Shown here in pieces: positions 24,267-32,509 of a DNA stretch of 43,916 bases. The stretch covers positions 1 to 43,916 of the forward strand of contig PMYL01000019.1 in NCBI GenBank assembly GCA_003170825.1, written 5' to 3'. The notes under the pieces were generated by a model, which worked only from the letters and a program-made list of their open reading frames with translations, was not told the DNA's origin and made no database searches. This stretch comes from Acidobacteriaceae bacterium. Its GTDB lineage: Bacteria > Acidobacteriota > Terriglobia > Terriglobales > Acidobacteriaceae. The position numbers and the translations under genes are program-made. How positions within the stretch are numbered: the stretch's first letter is position 1; each line of letters opens with the position of its first letter.

Positions 24267-24354
24267 TTGACCAACTTGACCAACTGGACGAATCGGCCCA
24301 CAATGAGAGAAGGTTGTTGACCAACTTGACCAACCATGGAAATTGGTCCACAAT
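24267..24354 (+). promoter_or_regulatory. Pair of direct repeats upstream of the Phd/VapC operon
   Basis: The sequence TTGACCAACTTGACCAAC occurs at 24267 and at 24317, a period of 50 bases, and each copy is followed 18 bases later by CCACAAT. Each copy also contains a doubled TTGACCAAC. The second copy ends 21 bases before the antitoxin ATG. Phd-type antitoxins bind operators in such positions, so this is a candidate autoregulatory site; TTGACC could also serve as a -35 element. Confidence 0.5.
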
Positions 24355-24375
24355 CGGGGTATCGGAGACTGACTC

Positions 24376-24621
24376 ATGGCGAGCACACAAGTGAATCTCT
24401 ATGAAGCCAAGACACAGCTATCCAGCCTGGTGGAGCGGGTGGCGAAGGGCGAGGAGTTCGTGATTGCCAAGGCTGGGAAACCTATGGCGAAGCTGGTTGC
24501 CTTAGCGCCAGAGTCGAATTTGGCGCGGAAGCCTGGGCAAAACCTGCTCGGGATTACCTATATCGCAGAGGACTTTGACGCACCGCTGCCGGAGGATGTG
24601 CTCCAGGACTTCGGGCTATAG
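24376..24621 (+). CDS. Phd/YefM-family antitoxin
   Basis: Eighty-one residues with the family's N-terminal DNA-binding pattern: VNLYEAKTQLSSLVERVAKGEEFVIAKAGKPMAKLVAL. The C-terminal half (ITYIAEDFDAPLPEDVLQDF) is the toxin-binding region typical of partners of PIN toxins. It precedes the vapC-type toxin by four bases. The two form a type II toxin-antitoxin operon expected to be repressed by the antitoxin or the complex. The paired direct repeats just upstream fit that regulation. Confidence 0.9.
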   Translation: MASTQVNLYEAKTQLSSLVERVAKGEEFVIAKAGKPMAKLVALAPESNLARKPGQNLLGITYIAEDFDAPLPEDVLQDFGL

Positions 24622-24625
24622 CGCG

Positions 24626-24997
24626 ATGAAACTGCTGCTCGATACGCACGCCTTCTTATGGTGGGACTCCAACGATGCTCATTTGCCGGACGCACTTCGC
24701 GCGGCAATTGCTTCGCCGCGGAACCAGGTCTTTGTCAGTGCGGCGACGGTTTGGGAGATTGCCATCAAGCGGGCATCGGGGAAGTTGATCTTCGGAAAAC
24801 CGGTTGGACAAGCCATTGAGGAGCACGACTTCCTGCTCTTGCCCATCACCGTCGAGCAGGCGGAGTGGGCAGGGGCGCTTCCGCAGGTGCATCGCGACCC
24901 ATTCGACCGGCTTTTGGTGGCGCAGGCGCAACTGGAAGGGCTGGTTCTTGTCACCGTGGACGAGCAAATCCTGCGCTATCAAGTGCCACATTTGTAA
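24626..24997 (+). CDS. VapC-type PIN-domain toxin
   Basis: Endoribonuclease toxin of 123 residues. The first acidic residue is in LLLDTHAFLWW, later ones in ATVWEIAIKRASGK and in RDPFDRLLVAQAQLEG, and the last in VTVDEQILRY, giving the usual PIN acidic set. The ATG at 24626 is chosen because it starts the PIN strand at once (MKLLLDTHAF) and lies four bases after the antitoxin stop. PIN toxins cut RNA, often tRNA or rRNA. The target here is unknown. The gene converges on the M14 peptidase gene with only 15 bases between stops. Confidence 0.9.
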   Translation: MKLLLDTHAFLWWDSNDAHLPDALRAAIASPRNQVFVSAATVWEIAIKRASGKLIFGKPVGQAIEEHDFLLLPITVEQAEWAGALPQVHRDPFDRLLVAQAQLEGLVLVTVDEQILRYQVPHL

Positions 24998-25012
24998 TTC
25001 GCGACAACTCCT

Positions 25013-26848
25013 CTACTCCAGCGGCAGGCCGTCGAGGGAGAGCAGGCGGCCGACCGGGTACTCGCCTACGTGGTTCTCCTGGAACCACGGCGAGCGCTCG
25101 TAGAAGAACTCGAGGCGGGCGTCGGGGCTCGAGGCAAAGCGGTTGTCGGACTGGATGCGGTGTTCGAACTCGGCTTTGAGGGCCGGGTCTTTGGCGAGGT
25201 TTTCGCGGGCCAGTTTTTCAAGGACGTAGGCCTCGCCATATTCCTTTTGCTCGAAGATGGGATCGAAGAAGCCCCAGCGCAGGGCAGAGTCGGGCGCGTC
25301 GGGCTCAAGCCAGTGAATGGCGACCTTCGAAAGCCTCTGATCGAGCGGGACCACGACCGAACCGGCGGGGAAGGTGAGGGTTTCGTTGGTGAGCGTGCAT
25401 TGGCCGTAGCGGCCGGACTGGGCGCCTGGGTTCTCGCCGCCAAAGATGGGGTGGCGGCCCTCGAAGGGCAGCGCCTGCCACTGCATTCCAGAGCAGCGGT
25501 AGCGCTCGACTTTGCCGGTCCAGGGGGCGGTGGTGCGGCGGAGGGTTACGTCGTGCGCGGACAGCACGTCGATGGCCTGGGTCCACTGCGCGGGCACGAT
25601 GTAACCGGCGGGGAGCGTGACCGAAGCGGTAACTTTGGCGCCGGTGGCCAGGGGCAGAGTCACGTTCCAGGGCTCGTGCGAGTAGCTTACCCACATGGCG
25701 CCGGAGATTTCGCTCAGGGCGCGGGTGAACTTATAGCCGTGAAAGACGACCGGGGTGGTTTCGCCGTTCCAGTCGATGGCCAGCGGGAATCTTTCGTTGC
25801 TGAAGGGGTACGCGCCCAGTTTGGCAGCCGCGGCGTCGGCCTCGCGATTCAGGGCAATCAGCTTGGCCGCGTCGCGGTTCATGACCTCAAGCAGCGCCCG
25901 CAGAATCTCGTAGTTGCCGGAGACGCGGGTCTTGTAGTCCTTGAGCATGTGCAGCTCCACCAGCAGGCCGGGACGGTCTTCGAGGATCATCTGGCCGGTG
26001 GAGAAGCGGGGCCGATCAGGGTTGAAGGCCAGGCCCTGCGCGGGGTCGGTGTCGTTGTTGAGGTTGATGAGGGCAGGGAAGGCGACGTGGCCGGAGGCGT
26101 TGACCTGGCGCTCCAGCTCGGGGGTGACGGCGGCGCGAAGCCATTTGGCCGTGGCTGGCGCAACGTCGGGCGTGTCGTCGATGGCGAAGGTCAGGTCGTA
26201 CTGGAAGTCCGCACCGTCAGTGACGTGGTCGTCGACGAAGAAGTCGGGCAGCCAGCGATGAAACATTTTGAGAAAGGCGCGGGTTTCAGGGGCGTCGGCC
26301 TTCATGTAGTCGCGGTTCAGGTTAAGATTGCTGCCGTTGCCGCGCCAGCCGGCCAGCTCGGGGCCGTTCTGGTTGATGCGGTTGAAGGCCGAGCGTCGCT
26401 CGTGGCCGTCGATGTTGTAGACGGGGATGAAGACGAAGACGACGTGATCGAGGAGAGCGGCTTGGGTTTTGGCGATGACGATGTCGCGGAGCAGGGCGAG
26501 ACAGGCATCCTTGCCGTCCATCTCGCCGGCGTGGATGGAGTTCTGGACGAGGAGAATGACGCGGCCGGAGGCGTGGATGGCGGCGGGGTCGAAGACGCCG
26601 TCTTTGGAGGCGATGACGATCTTGAGGTCGCGGCCCTCGCCGGTCTTGCCGAAGTTTTCGATTTTGACTTGGGTGGGGGCGGCTTGCGCGATCCGCTCCA
26701 GGTAAGCGACGGTTTCGGCGTAGTCGGGGGTGGTGCGGTAGTCCGAGGCTTCGGCAGGGGTGCGCCAGTCGGGGGTCTGGGCGGAGAGGCCGAAGGGCAG
26801 AGCGCAAAAGAGAGCGGCGGCAAGGAGTGCAAGGGGGCGCAGATTCAT
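25013..26848 (-). CDS. Secreted M14-family zinc carboxypeptidase
   Basis: About 611 residues from the ATG at 26848, which begins a clean signal peptide (MNLRPLALLAAALFCALPFG, cleavage after LSA); a longer reading to 26914 would run into a repeat. Zinc ligands are seen in NSIHAGEMDGKD (HxxE) and the later His of FFVDDHVTDG. The substrate-binding NRD appears in LNLNRDYMKA, and the catalytic glutamate is likely in LLVELHML. This is an exported metallopeptidase acting on peptides or muropeptides. The substrate is unknown. A C-terminal region of about 250 residues after the peptidase core is beta-rich and unassigned. It follows ispF on the same strand. Confidence 0.85.
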   Translation of the reverse strand: MNLRPLALLAAALFCALPFGLSAQTPDWRTPAEASDYRTTPDYAETVAYLERIAQAAPTQVKIENFGKTGEGRDLKIVIASKDGVFDPAAIHASGRVILLVQNSIHAGEMDGKDACLALLRDIVIAKTQAALLDHVVFVFIPVYNIDGHERRSAFNRINQNGPELAGWRGNGSNLNLNRDYMKADAPETRAFLKMFHRWLPDFFVDDHVTDGADFQYDLTFAIDDTPDVAPATAKWLRAAVTPELERQVNASGHVAFPALINLNNDTDPAQGLAFNPDRPRFSTGQMILEDRPGLLVELHMLKDYKTRVSGNYEILRALLEVMNRDAAKLIALNREADAAAAKLGAYPFSNERFPLAIDWNGETTPVVFHGYKFTRALSEISGAMWVSYSHEPWNVTLPLATGAKVTASVTLPAGYIVPAQWTQAIDVLSAHDVTLRRTTAPWTGKVERYRCSGMQWQALPFEGRHPIFGGENPGAQSGRYGQCTLTNETLTFPAGSVVVPLDQRLSKVAIHWLEPDAPDSALRWGFFDPIFEQKEYGEAYVLEKLARENLAKDPALKAEFEHRIQSDNRFASSPDARLEFFYERSPWFQENHVGEYPVGRLLSLDGLPLE

Positions 26849-26897
26849 CTGGAAAAGACCTCCGGCTGCGACAGGCTTATGCAAAAGGCACGTCCTG

Positions 26898-26951
26898 GGT
26901 TCGTGGTTTCCCACCCTTTTCGCAAAAAGCGCGAAAAGGATGGGGCACGGT
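26898..26951 (+). repeat. Hairpin repeat element, copy B
   Basis: The flank GGGTTCGTGGTTTCCCACCC leads to the arm CCCACCCTTTTCGC, a five-base A loop and the return arm GCGAAAAGGATGGG, then GGCACGG. The arms pair with one mismatch. It lies between ispF and the M14 gene, just upstream of the latter's start. Confidence 0.8.
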
Positions 26952-26980
26952 GCATTTAGGGGTAGGAAAGAGCCGGACGC

Positions 26981-27043
26981 TGTTCCCTGTTCCCTAATCC
27001 CTAATCTCTGTTCTCTGTTCCCTATTCCCCATTCCCTATTCCC
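26981..27043 (+). repeat. Degenerate heptanucleotide array (nine units)
   Basis: Nine uninterrupted units: TGTTCCC twice, TAATCCC, TAATCTC, TGTTCTC, TGTTCCC, TATTCCC, CATTCCC, TATTCCC. It abuts the ispF stop codon at 27048-27050. It is the cleanest of the three heptamer arrays in the window. Confidence 0.9.
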
Positions 27044-27047
27044 TGCC

Positions 27048-27662
27048 TTACGTAATGTCCTCGGTGTCGTAGACCGTGACGCCGCGCTTCTTGTGGGCGC
27101 CGTGGACGGAGCTGAGCAGGTCTTCGACTACATCTTCGAGCGGACGCTGGCTTTCGATGACGGCGGACATGGTTTTCAGGTCGTCGGGTTCCTGAACGCG
27201 CTCGACCAGGGCGACGGCGTGGCATTGGGCCACGTGATCGAGGCCCAGGCCTTCGGGGGTCTTGGCCTTGATGCTCACCTGGTCGATGTCAATGCCCAGC
27301 TGATCGGCGACGCGGGCGCGCATCTCGCCGGCGATGGGGGCGATTTTGGGCGCGGCCAGAATGAGCGTGGTGTCGATGTTCACGATGCGGTAGCCGGCGT
27401 GCTGCAACTCTTCGAGAGCCAGGCTGAGAAAGATGACCGAGTCGGCGTCTTTCCAGCGCGGGTCGCCGGAAGGGAAGAAGCTGCCGATGTCGCCGGCGGC
27501 TACGGCGCCCAGCAGGGCGTCGGTGATAGCGTGCAGCAGCACGTCGCCGTCGGAGTGGCCGGCCAGGCCCTCCGGGTGGTCGAGCGTCAGTCCACCGATG
27601 CGCAGCGGCACGCCCGGTTCGAAGACGTGCGAGTCATAGCCAAATCCGATCCTTGTTTCCAT
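27048..27662 (-). CDS. ispF: 2-C-methyl-D-erythritol 2,4-cyclodiphosphate synthase, with C-terminal extension
   Basis: MEP-pathway enzyme that cyclises CDP-methylerythritol phosphate with release of CMP. The zinc-site motif is GYDSHVFEPG (Asp and His), followed by LDHPEGLAGHSDGDVLLHAITDALLGA, DIGSFFP and the CDP-binding KAKTPEGLG. The family length is about 157-160, but this protein has 204 residues. About 45 extra residues follow the normal end (from roughly PDDLKTMSAVIES to YDTEDIT), including a predicted helix PLEDVVEDLLSSV. ispD lies upstream on the same strand across a 190-base repeat-bearing gap. Confidence 0.93.
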   Translation of the reverse strand: METRIGFGYDSHVFEPGVPLRIGGLTLDHPEGLAGHSDGDVLLHAITDALLGAVAAGDIGSFFPSGDPRWKDADSVIFLSLALEELQHAGYRIVNIDTTLILAAPKIAPIAGEMRARVADQLGIDIDQVSIKAKTPEGLGLDHVAQCHAVALVERVQEPDDLKTMSAVIESQRPLEDVVEDLLSSVHGAHKKRGVTVYDTEDIT

Positions 27663-27740
27663 AGTTACCGTGCCTGTTCTTGAAGCATTTCGGAGGTCAG
27701 CGAATTCTCGGTTGCGCCAAAGAAATGAATAAGCAACCGC

Positions 27741-27832
27741 AGGTTCTTCGACTCCCCTTCGTCCGCCGCGGCGGACTCAGCGTCGCTCAGAATGACATCC
27801 AGTATTTGGTGCTCCGCTCAGGATGACAGCAT
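27741..27832 (+). repeat. Interspersed CTTCG...CGCTCAGGATGACAG repeat
   Basis: It contains TTCTTCGACTCCCCTTCG, the palindrome TCCGCCGCGGCGGA (27762-27775), CGCTCAGAATGACA and CGCTCAGGATGACAGCAT. The last words match the block at 66-142. It is intergenic between ispD and ispF. Confidence 0.65.
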
Positions 27833-27853
27833 TTTTGTTTCAACCAGCCGCAA

Positions 27854-28567
27854 TCAGCGGGCGCGCTGGCGGAGGTAGAACTCGGCCAACTCCAGGTCGC
27901 CCTGCTGGGTAATCTTCAGATTAACCTGAGAACCGTGGACCACGGCTACCGGAAGGCCGGCGCGCTCCACGACCGAGGCCTCGTCGGTGCCGATAAAGCC
28001 GTCCGCGGTGGCCTCGGCGAAAGCGCGCTGCAACAGGCCGTAGCGGAAGCCCTGTGGGGTCTGCGCCAACACGATGAACTCGCGGGGGATGGTCGAGGTC
28101 ACGAGGGCGCCGTGGGCGGTGCGCTCCACCTGCTTGATGGTGTCCACCGCAGGCAGGCCGACGATGGCCGCCCCGAACTCGGCGACCGCGTCGATGGTGC
28201 GGTCGATGGTGGCGACATCGATCAGCGGGCGCACTGCGTCGTGGACCAGGACAATATCGTCGGGCTCGGCAGGCAGGGCGGCCAGTGCGTTTGAAACCGA
28301 CTGCTGGCGGTTGTCGCCGCCCTCGACTACGCGGACGCGGCCGGCAAAGCCGTAGTCGGCTGCGTACTCGGCGATTTGGGCCTGGACGCGCTCGATCTCC
28401 GGTTTGCGCACGGCCACATAGATCGCCGTTACCCGCTTCACCGCGGCAAAAGCGCGCAGCGAATGAATCAGGATGGGGAGGCCGTTGAGGGCGAGAAACT
28501 GTTTGGGCTGCGGCCCGGCCATCCGTGTGCCGAGCCCCGCAGCGGGAAGAATCGCGAATACTTGCAT
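27854..28567 (-). CDS. ispD: 2-C-methyl-D-erythritol 4-phosphate cytidylyltransferase
   Basis: Third MEP-pathway step: transfers CMP from CTP to methylerythritol phosphate. The ATG at 28567 gives MQVFAILPAAGLGTRMAGPQPKQ, the usual nucleotidyltransferase start; the open frame upstream has no family match and faces tilS. Further motifs are DIVLVHDAVRPLI, AIVGLPAVDTIKQV and AQTPQGFRYGLLQRAF, and VHGSQVNLKITQQGDLELAE closes the domain. At 237 residues it is normal. It is divergent from tilS, with start codons 113 bases apart. Confidence 0.95.
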   Translation of the reverse strand: MQVFAILPAAGLGTRMAGPQPKQFLALNGLPILIHSLRAFAAVKRVTAIYVAVRKPEIERVQAQIAEYAADYGFAGRVRVVEGGDNRQQSVSNALAALPAEPDDIVLVHDAVRPLIDVATIDRTIDAVAEFGAAIVGLPAVDTIKQVERTAHGALVTSTIPREFIVLAQTPQGFRYGLLQRAFAEATADGFIGTDEASVVERAGLPVAVVHGSQVNLKITQQGDLELAEFYLRQRAR

Positions 28568-28679
28568 TACGGGTGGAGTATACAACGGCAGGGCATTGGA
28601 TGGAGCAGGCATTGTGTGCGGCATTCCCTCGGGGAATCTTCTCCGGCAAGGCGCCGCATCGGGGCCGTATGATTTTGGG

Positions 28680-30257
28680 ATGCGCCGAACGCTGCCAACA
28701 ACGCCGTCCCCTGGACTGCCGATCGACACAACGCTGCTCAAGCCGGGTCTGCGGCTGGCCGTGGGTCTTTCCGGCGGCGCGGACTCGGTGGGCCTGCTGC
28801 GGGCGCTCAAGGAACGGAGCGTAGAACTGGGCCTGGTGTTGCACGCCGCCCACCTGCATCACGGCCTGCGCGGGGCCGAGGCCGATGGCGACCTGGAGTT
28901 TGCGCGCGGGCTGGCGGCGGAACTGGGCCTGCCCTTTCACGAGGCGAGGGTGGATACAGCGGCGGAGGCAAGGGCCAGCGGAGAATCCGGCAAGGCTACC
29001 GAAAGCATTGAGGAGGCGGCGCGGCGGCTGCGCTATGGGTGGTTCCGGCAACTGCTGGCCTCGGGCGAGGTGGAGGCTGTGGCCACCGCCCATACCCGCG
29101 ACGACCAGGCGGAGACGGTGCTGGCCAAATTTCTGCGCGGAGCCTGGACCGAGGGGCTGAGCGGCATTCACCCGGCGGTCGAGTTTCCGGAGGGACGGAT
29201 TCTGCGTCCGCTGCTGGGGGCTACGCGGGCCCAAGTGGAGGCTTATTTGAACTCACTGGGGCAGCGCTGGCGGGAGGACTCGTCGAACCGTCACCTCACC
29301 TTTACCCGCAACCGCATCCGGCACGAGTTGCTGCCGTTGTTGGAGGGCTGGAACCCGCGGCTGCGCGAGCACCTGGCGCAGATGGCCGCGCTGGCCCGCG
29401 ACGAGGAGGCGTGGTGGGAAGGCGAAGTGGCCCGCATCGCGCCTCAGTTGCTGCTGCCGGGACGCCCTGTGCGGGGCGGGGGCCGCGCGGCGGGCGATGG
29501 TCTGGCTCTTGATGTTACCCGGCTCGCCGTGCTCCCATTGGCGCTCCAGCGACGGCTCTTGCGCTATGCCGCGGAGCATCTGAGCGTGGCGGTCGACTTT
29601 CCCTCGACTGAGGCGTTGCGTTTGTTGGCCCTGACAGGGCGTGCTGGACAAAGGCTTGAGCTGGCTGAGGGGCTCCGGGCGGAGCGAACGCCGAGGGAGT
29701 TGCGAATGGAGGTCTTGCCGGTCGCGGCAGGTGGCACAACGGAGGAGGCTACGCCGGAATACTTCGTGGCGATTCCAGGTGAGGTCACGGCTGCGGCCTT
29801 TGGGCTCCGGCTGCGGATTGACGTTGACTCTTCCGCGGCTTTGGAGGCCGATGATGAGAGTCAAGTGGGAGGCAGATCTCAGGGAGGAGTTCCCCCAAGG
29901 GCTAAAGCTCACGTCGATTCTGTTGCATCTGCGGCACGACTGAAGTCGTGCCCTGATACAAGACAGAGTATTTCCGCAGCGAGGTTTGACCGCGTGGCGA
30001 CTCTGCGCAACTGGAGGGCGGGCGACCGGGTGCGGCTGCGCTACTCGAGCGGCCCGCGCAAGGTGAAGGAAGTGCTGGAGCGGCTACGGGTTACTGGCTC
30101 TTGCCGGAGAGTGTGGCCGGTCCTCGAACTCGATGGCCATATCGTCTGGATGCGGGGAGTGGAATTGGATCCTGCGCCGGGAATCCGCATCGTGGCAACC
30201 AGCTTGGAGGAGGCTGGCGCCGAGTCTTTCCAGACGGGAGTTTCAGTGGACGGTTGA
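28680..30257 (+). CDS. tilS: tRNA(Ile)-lysidine synthetase, with a repeat-derived insert
   Basis: Modifies C34 of the tRNA-Ile CAU anticodon to lysidine. The ATG at 28680 is chosen because it puts a short lead before the ATP pyrophosphatase motif VGLSGGADSVGLL; the open frame upstream overlaps ispD. HAAHLHHGLRG, TAHTRDDQAETVL and the N-domain signature SNRHLTFTRNRIRHELLP are present, and the C-terminal domain ends the protein (LRNWRAGDRVRLRYSSGPRKVKEVLERL). It has about 525 residues, longer than many TilS. Part of the excess is a stretch near residues 402-435 that is a dispersed repeat read in frame, immediately before the C-terminal domain. Confidence 0.92.
   Translation: MRRTLPTTPSPGLPIDTTLLKPGLRLAVGLSGGADSVGLLRALKERSVELGLVLHAAHLHHGLRGAEADGDLEFARGLAAELGLPFHEARVDTAAEARASGESGKATESIEEAARRLRYGWFRQLLASGEVEAVATAHTRDDQAETVLAKFLRGAWTEGLSGIHPAVEFPEGRILRPLLGATRAQVEAYLNSLGQRWREDSSNRHLTFTRNRIRHELLPLLEGWNPRLREHLAQMAALARDEEAWWEGEVARIAPQLLLPGRPVRGGGRAAGDGLALDVTRLAVLPLALQRRLLRYAAEHLSVAVDFPSTEALRLLALTGRAGQRLELAEGLRAERTPRELRMEVLPVAAGGTTEEATPEYFVAIPGEVTAAAFGLRLRIDVDSSAALEADDESQVGGRSQGGVPPRAKAHVDSVASAARLKSCPDTRQSISAARFDRVATLRNWRAGDRVRLRYSSGPRKVKEVLERLRVTGSCRRVWPVLELDGHIVWMRGVELDPAPGIRIVATSLEEAGAESFQTGVSVDG
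29892..29970 (+). repeat. Dispersed hairpin repeat inserted in frame in tilS
   Basis: The stretch has the words AAGGGCTAAAGCTCACGTCG, GCATCTGCGGCACGACTG and GTCGTGCCCTGATACAA. The arms GGCACGACT (29933-29941) and AGTCGTGCC (29944-29952) form a perfect 9-base hairpin with two central bases. It resembles a repeat I associate with acidobacterial intergenic regions (recollection, not searched). It is translated as part of TilS. Confidence 0.7.
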
Positions 30258-30485
30258 CCTCCCGGACGCCGCCGCGTAAGCGGCCTCCGGATAGCTGCAA
30301 GACTTTCGGCGTTGAGAGTACAATCGTAGTTACTGCTCTTCTGGGCGGCGAGGTTGTTGTGTCTGCCGCCAAGATTTCCTGTACTTTCTGTGACTTTGAG
30401 GAAGGTAGGGGCGTCTAAAAGGGGATGTAGACGGTGCTGGAGACCCGTTGAGCGGCTTCTCCAATGCTGGAAGAGAGGGATCCTG

Positions 30486-32405
30486 GTGAATTCGACCGTT
30501 AGATCGATCATGTTCTGGGTCTTCATCCTCATTTGCCTCATGCTTCTTGTCGGCGTGTGGCAGAAGGGCGCCGGCGTGGGCAAGGATGCGGAGATCCCCT
30601 ACTCCGATCTGTACAACAAGGTGCAGCAGGGGCTAGTGATGGATGCGGCCATTCAGGGCAGCGATCTGCGCGGCCACCTGAAGGCTTCGCCCAAGGATCA
30701 GTTCCACACTACGGTCGGGAGTGATTACGAAGACCTCAAGAAGGCGATGCTGGCCGCCAATGTGAACTTCTCCATCAAGGACCAGCAGAGCAACTTCCCG
30801 TTGCAGTTGTTGATCAACCTGGGTCCGTTCGTTCTGCTGGGCGCCATCTGGTTCTTCTTCATGCGGCAGATGCAGTCGGGCGGGAACAAGGCGTTGTCGT
30901 TCGGCAAGAGCCGCGCGCGGCTGCTCTCGATGCAGCAGAAGAAGGTCACCTTCAAGGACGTGGCCGGCGTGGACGAGGCCAAGGACGAGCTGAAGGAGAT
31001 CATCGAATACCTGCGCGAGCCGGCGAAGTTCCAGAAGCTGGGCGGGCGCATTCCCAAGGGCGTGTTGCTGGTGGGTTCTCCGGGAACCGGCAAGACGCTG
31101 CTGGCGAGGGCCGTGGCCGGCGAGGCCAATGTGCCGTTCTTCTCGATTTCCGGCTCCGACTTTGTGGAGATGTTTGTGGGCGTGGGCGCGAGCCGCGTCC
31201 GCGACCTGTTCGAGCAGGGCAAGAAGAACGCGCCCTGCATTATTTTTATTGACGAAATCGACGCCGTGGGCCGCCATCGCGGCGCTGGCCTCGGCGGCGG
31301 GCACGACGAGCGCGAGCAGACGCTGAACCAGTTGCTGGTAGAGATGGACGGCTTTGAATCCAACGACGGCGTGATCCTGGTGGCGGCCACCAACCGCCCG
31401 GACGTGCTGGACCCCGCGCTGCTCAGGCCTGGGCGCTTCGACCGCCGCGTGGTGGTGGGGTTGCCCGACGTGCGCGGCCGCGAGGAAATCCTGCAAGTGC
31501 ATGTGAAGAAGGTTCCGGTCTCCGACGACACCAACCTGAACGTGCTGGCCCGCGGAACGCCCGGCTTCAGCGGCGCCGACCTGGCCAATATGGTCAACGA
31601 GGCCGCTCTGAGCGCTGCGCGCATGAATCGCAAGCAGGTCACCATGTACGACTTCGAGCTGGCCAAGGACAAGGTGCTCATGGGCGCCGAGCGCAAGTCC
31701 ATGCTGCTGACCGAGGAAGAGAAGCGGGTGACCGCCTATCACGAGGCGGGCCATGCGCTGGTGTCGTTCCGGCGCGAGCACTCCGACCCGATCCACAAGG
31801 TCACCATCATCCCGCGCGGCATGGCTTTGGGCGTGACCATCTTTTTGCCCGGCGACCGGCACAATTACACGCGGGAATACCTGGAAGCCAATCTGGCCAT
31901 TTCTTACGGCGGACGGGTGGCGGAAGAAATCTTTCTCAACCAGATGTCCACCGGCGCGGGGAGCGATATTGAAAGCGCCACCGATCTGGCCCGGCGCATG
32001 GTCTGCGCGTACGGCATGAGCCGGCTGGGTCCGCTCACCTTCGGCAAGAAGGAGGAGCAGATCTTCCTGGGCCGCGAGATCGCGCAACATCGCGACTTCA
32101 GCGAGGAGACGGCGCGGCAGATCGACCTCGAGGTGCGCCGTCTGATCGACGAGGCCTACCAATCGGCTCATTCGATCGTCGAATCGCATGCGGACGCGAT
32201 GCACCGCATCGCCGCGGCACTGCTGGAGCGCGAAACCATCGACGCCGAAGAGGTGAGGATGCTGATCGAGGGCCAGGAATTGCCGCCGCTGCGCTCGATT
32301 CTGGCCACGCCCAGCGATACCGGCAGCCCCGACGTGCAGCAGGTTCTCAAGCCGGAGAGCCGCAGCGGACCAAGCTATCCGGAGGGTTCGCCTTCGCCGG
32401 CATAA
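30486..32405 (+). CDS. ftsH: ATP-dependent zinc metalloprotease FtsH
   Basis: Membrane-bound AAA+ protease for quality control of membrane and regulatory proteins, 639 residues. I choose the GTG at 30486 ([18 protein letters not shown]...), with AGAGAGG ahead; the open frame extends 44 codons further upstream without protein-like sequence. TM1 is at about 8-28 and TM2 near 103-123, with a periplasmic domain between. Walker A is GSPGTGKT, Walker [11 protein letters not shown], and the second region of homology RPGRFDR. The zinc motif is HEAGH, with the third ligand region [10 protein letters not shown] Pro/Ser-rich tail ends the protein. A perfect hairpin follows 25 bases after the stop. Confidence 0.97.
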   Translation: MNSTVRSIMFWVFILICLMLLVGVWQKGAGVGKDAEIPYSDLYNKVQQGLVMDAAIQGSDLRGHLKASPKDQFHTTVGSDYEDLKKAMLAANVNFSIKDQQSNFPLQLLINLGPFVLLGAIWFFFMRQMQSGGNKALSFGKSRARLLSMQQKKVTFKDVAGVDEAKDELKEIIEYLREPAKFQKLGGRIPKGVLLVGSPGTGKTLLARAVAGEANVPFFSISGSDFVEMFVGVGASRVRDLFEQGKKNAPCIIFIDEIDAVGRHRGAGLGGGHDEREQTLNQLLVEMDGFESNDGVILVAATNRPDVLDPALLRPGRFDRRVVVGLPDVRGREEILQVHVKKVPVSDDTNLNVLARGTPGFSGADLANMVNEAALSAARMNRKQVTMYDFELAKDKVLMGAERKSMLLTEEEKRVTAYHEAGHALVSFRREHSDPIHKVTIIPRGMALGVTIFLPGDRHNYTREYLEANLAISYGGRVAEEIFLNQMSTGAGSDIESATDLARRMVCAYGMSRLGPLTFGKKEEQIFLGREIAQHRDFSEETARQIDLEVRRLIDEAYQSAHSIVESHADAMHRIAAALLERETIDAEEVRMLIEGQELPPLRSILATPSDTGSPDVQQVLKPESRSGPSYPEGSPSPA

Positions 32406-32430
32406 CGCCGTTCAACTTTGCTTCAAGCAG

Positions 32431-32460
32431 AAGGGCCATCCGCCGCGGCGGATGGCCCTT
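32431..32460. terminator. Perfect 30-base palindrome after ftsH
   Basis: The arms AAGGGCCATCCGCCG and CGGCGGATGGCCCTT pair completely, followed by TCTATTTGT. It sits between ftsH (+) and a convergent beta-barrel gene (-), so it can act as a bidirectional intrinsic terminator. Its centre is the 14-base palindrome TCCGCCGCGGCGGA. Confidence 0.85.
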
Positions 32461-32509
32461 TCTATTTGTGGTCAGTCTGCGCAGTGGCGAAAGCGCTTCA
32501 GCGCCGCTC

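Noticed and set aside
24240..24354. Possible tRNA or attachment site in the repeat-rich gap before the antitoxin
   Set aside because: No T-arm GGTTCGA-type sequence or cloverleaf pairing; the pattern is explained by two direct repeats.
25070..26959. Plus-strand frame of 629 codons opposite the M14 peptidase
   Set aside because: Gly/Val/Glu-rich antisense frame; the M14 zinc motifs and signal peptide are on the minus strand.
26981..27043. Possible CRISPR-like array
   Set aside because: The units are seven bases with no spacers; there are no cas genes in the window.
28473..28679. N-terminal extension of TilS by 69 codons
   Set aside because: It overlaps the ispD start region on the other strand and has no TilS-like sequence; the ATG at 28680 starts just before the ATP motif.
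30354..30485. N-terminal extension of FtsH by 44 codons
   Set aside because: The extension is Cys/Arg-rich, unlike any FtsH; the GTG at 30486 has a ribosome site and gives the normal N-terminus and length.
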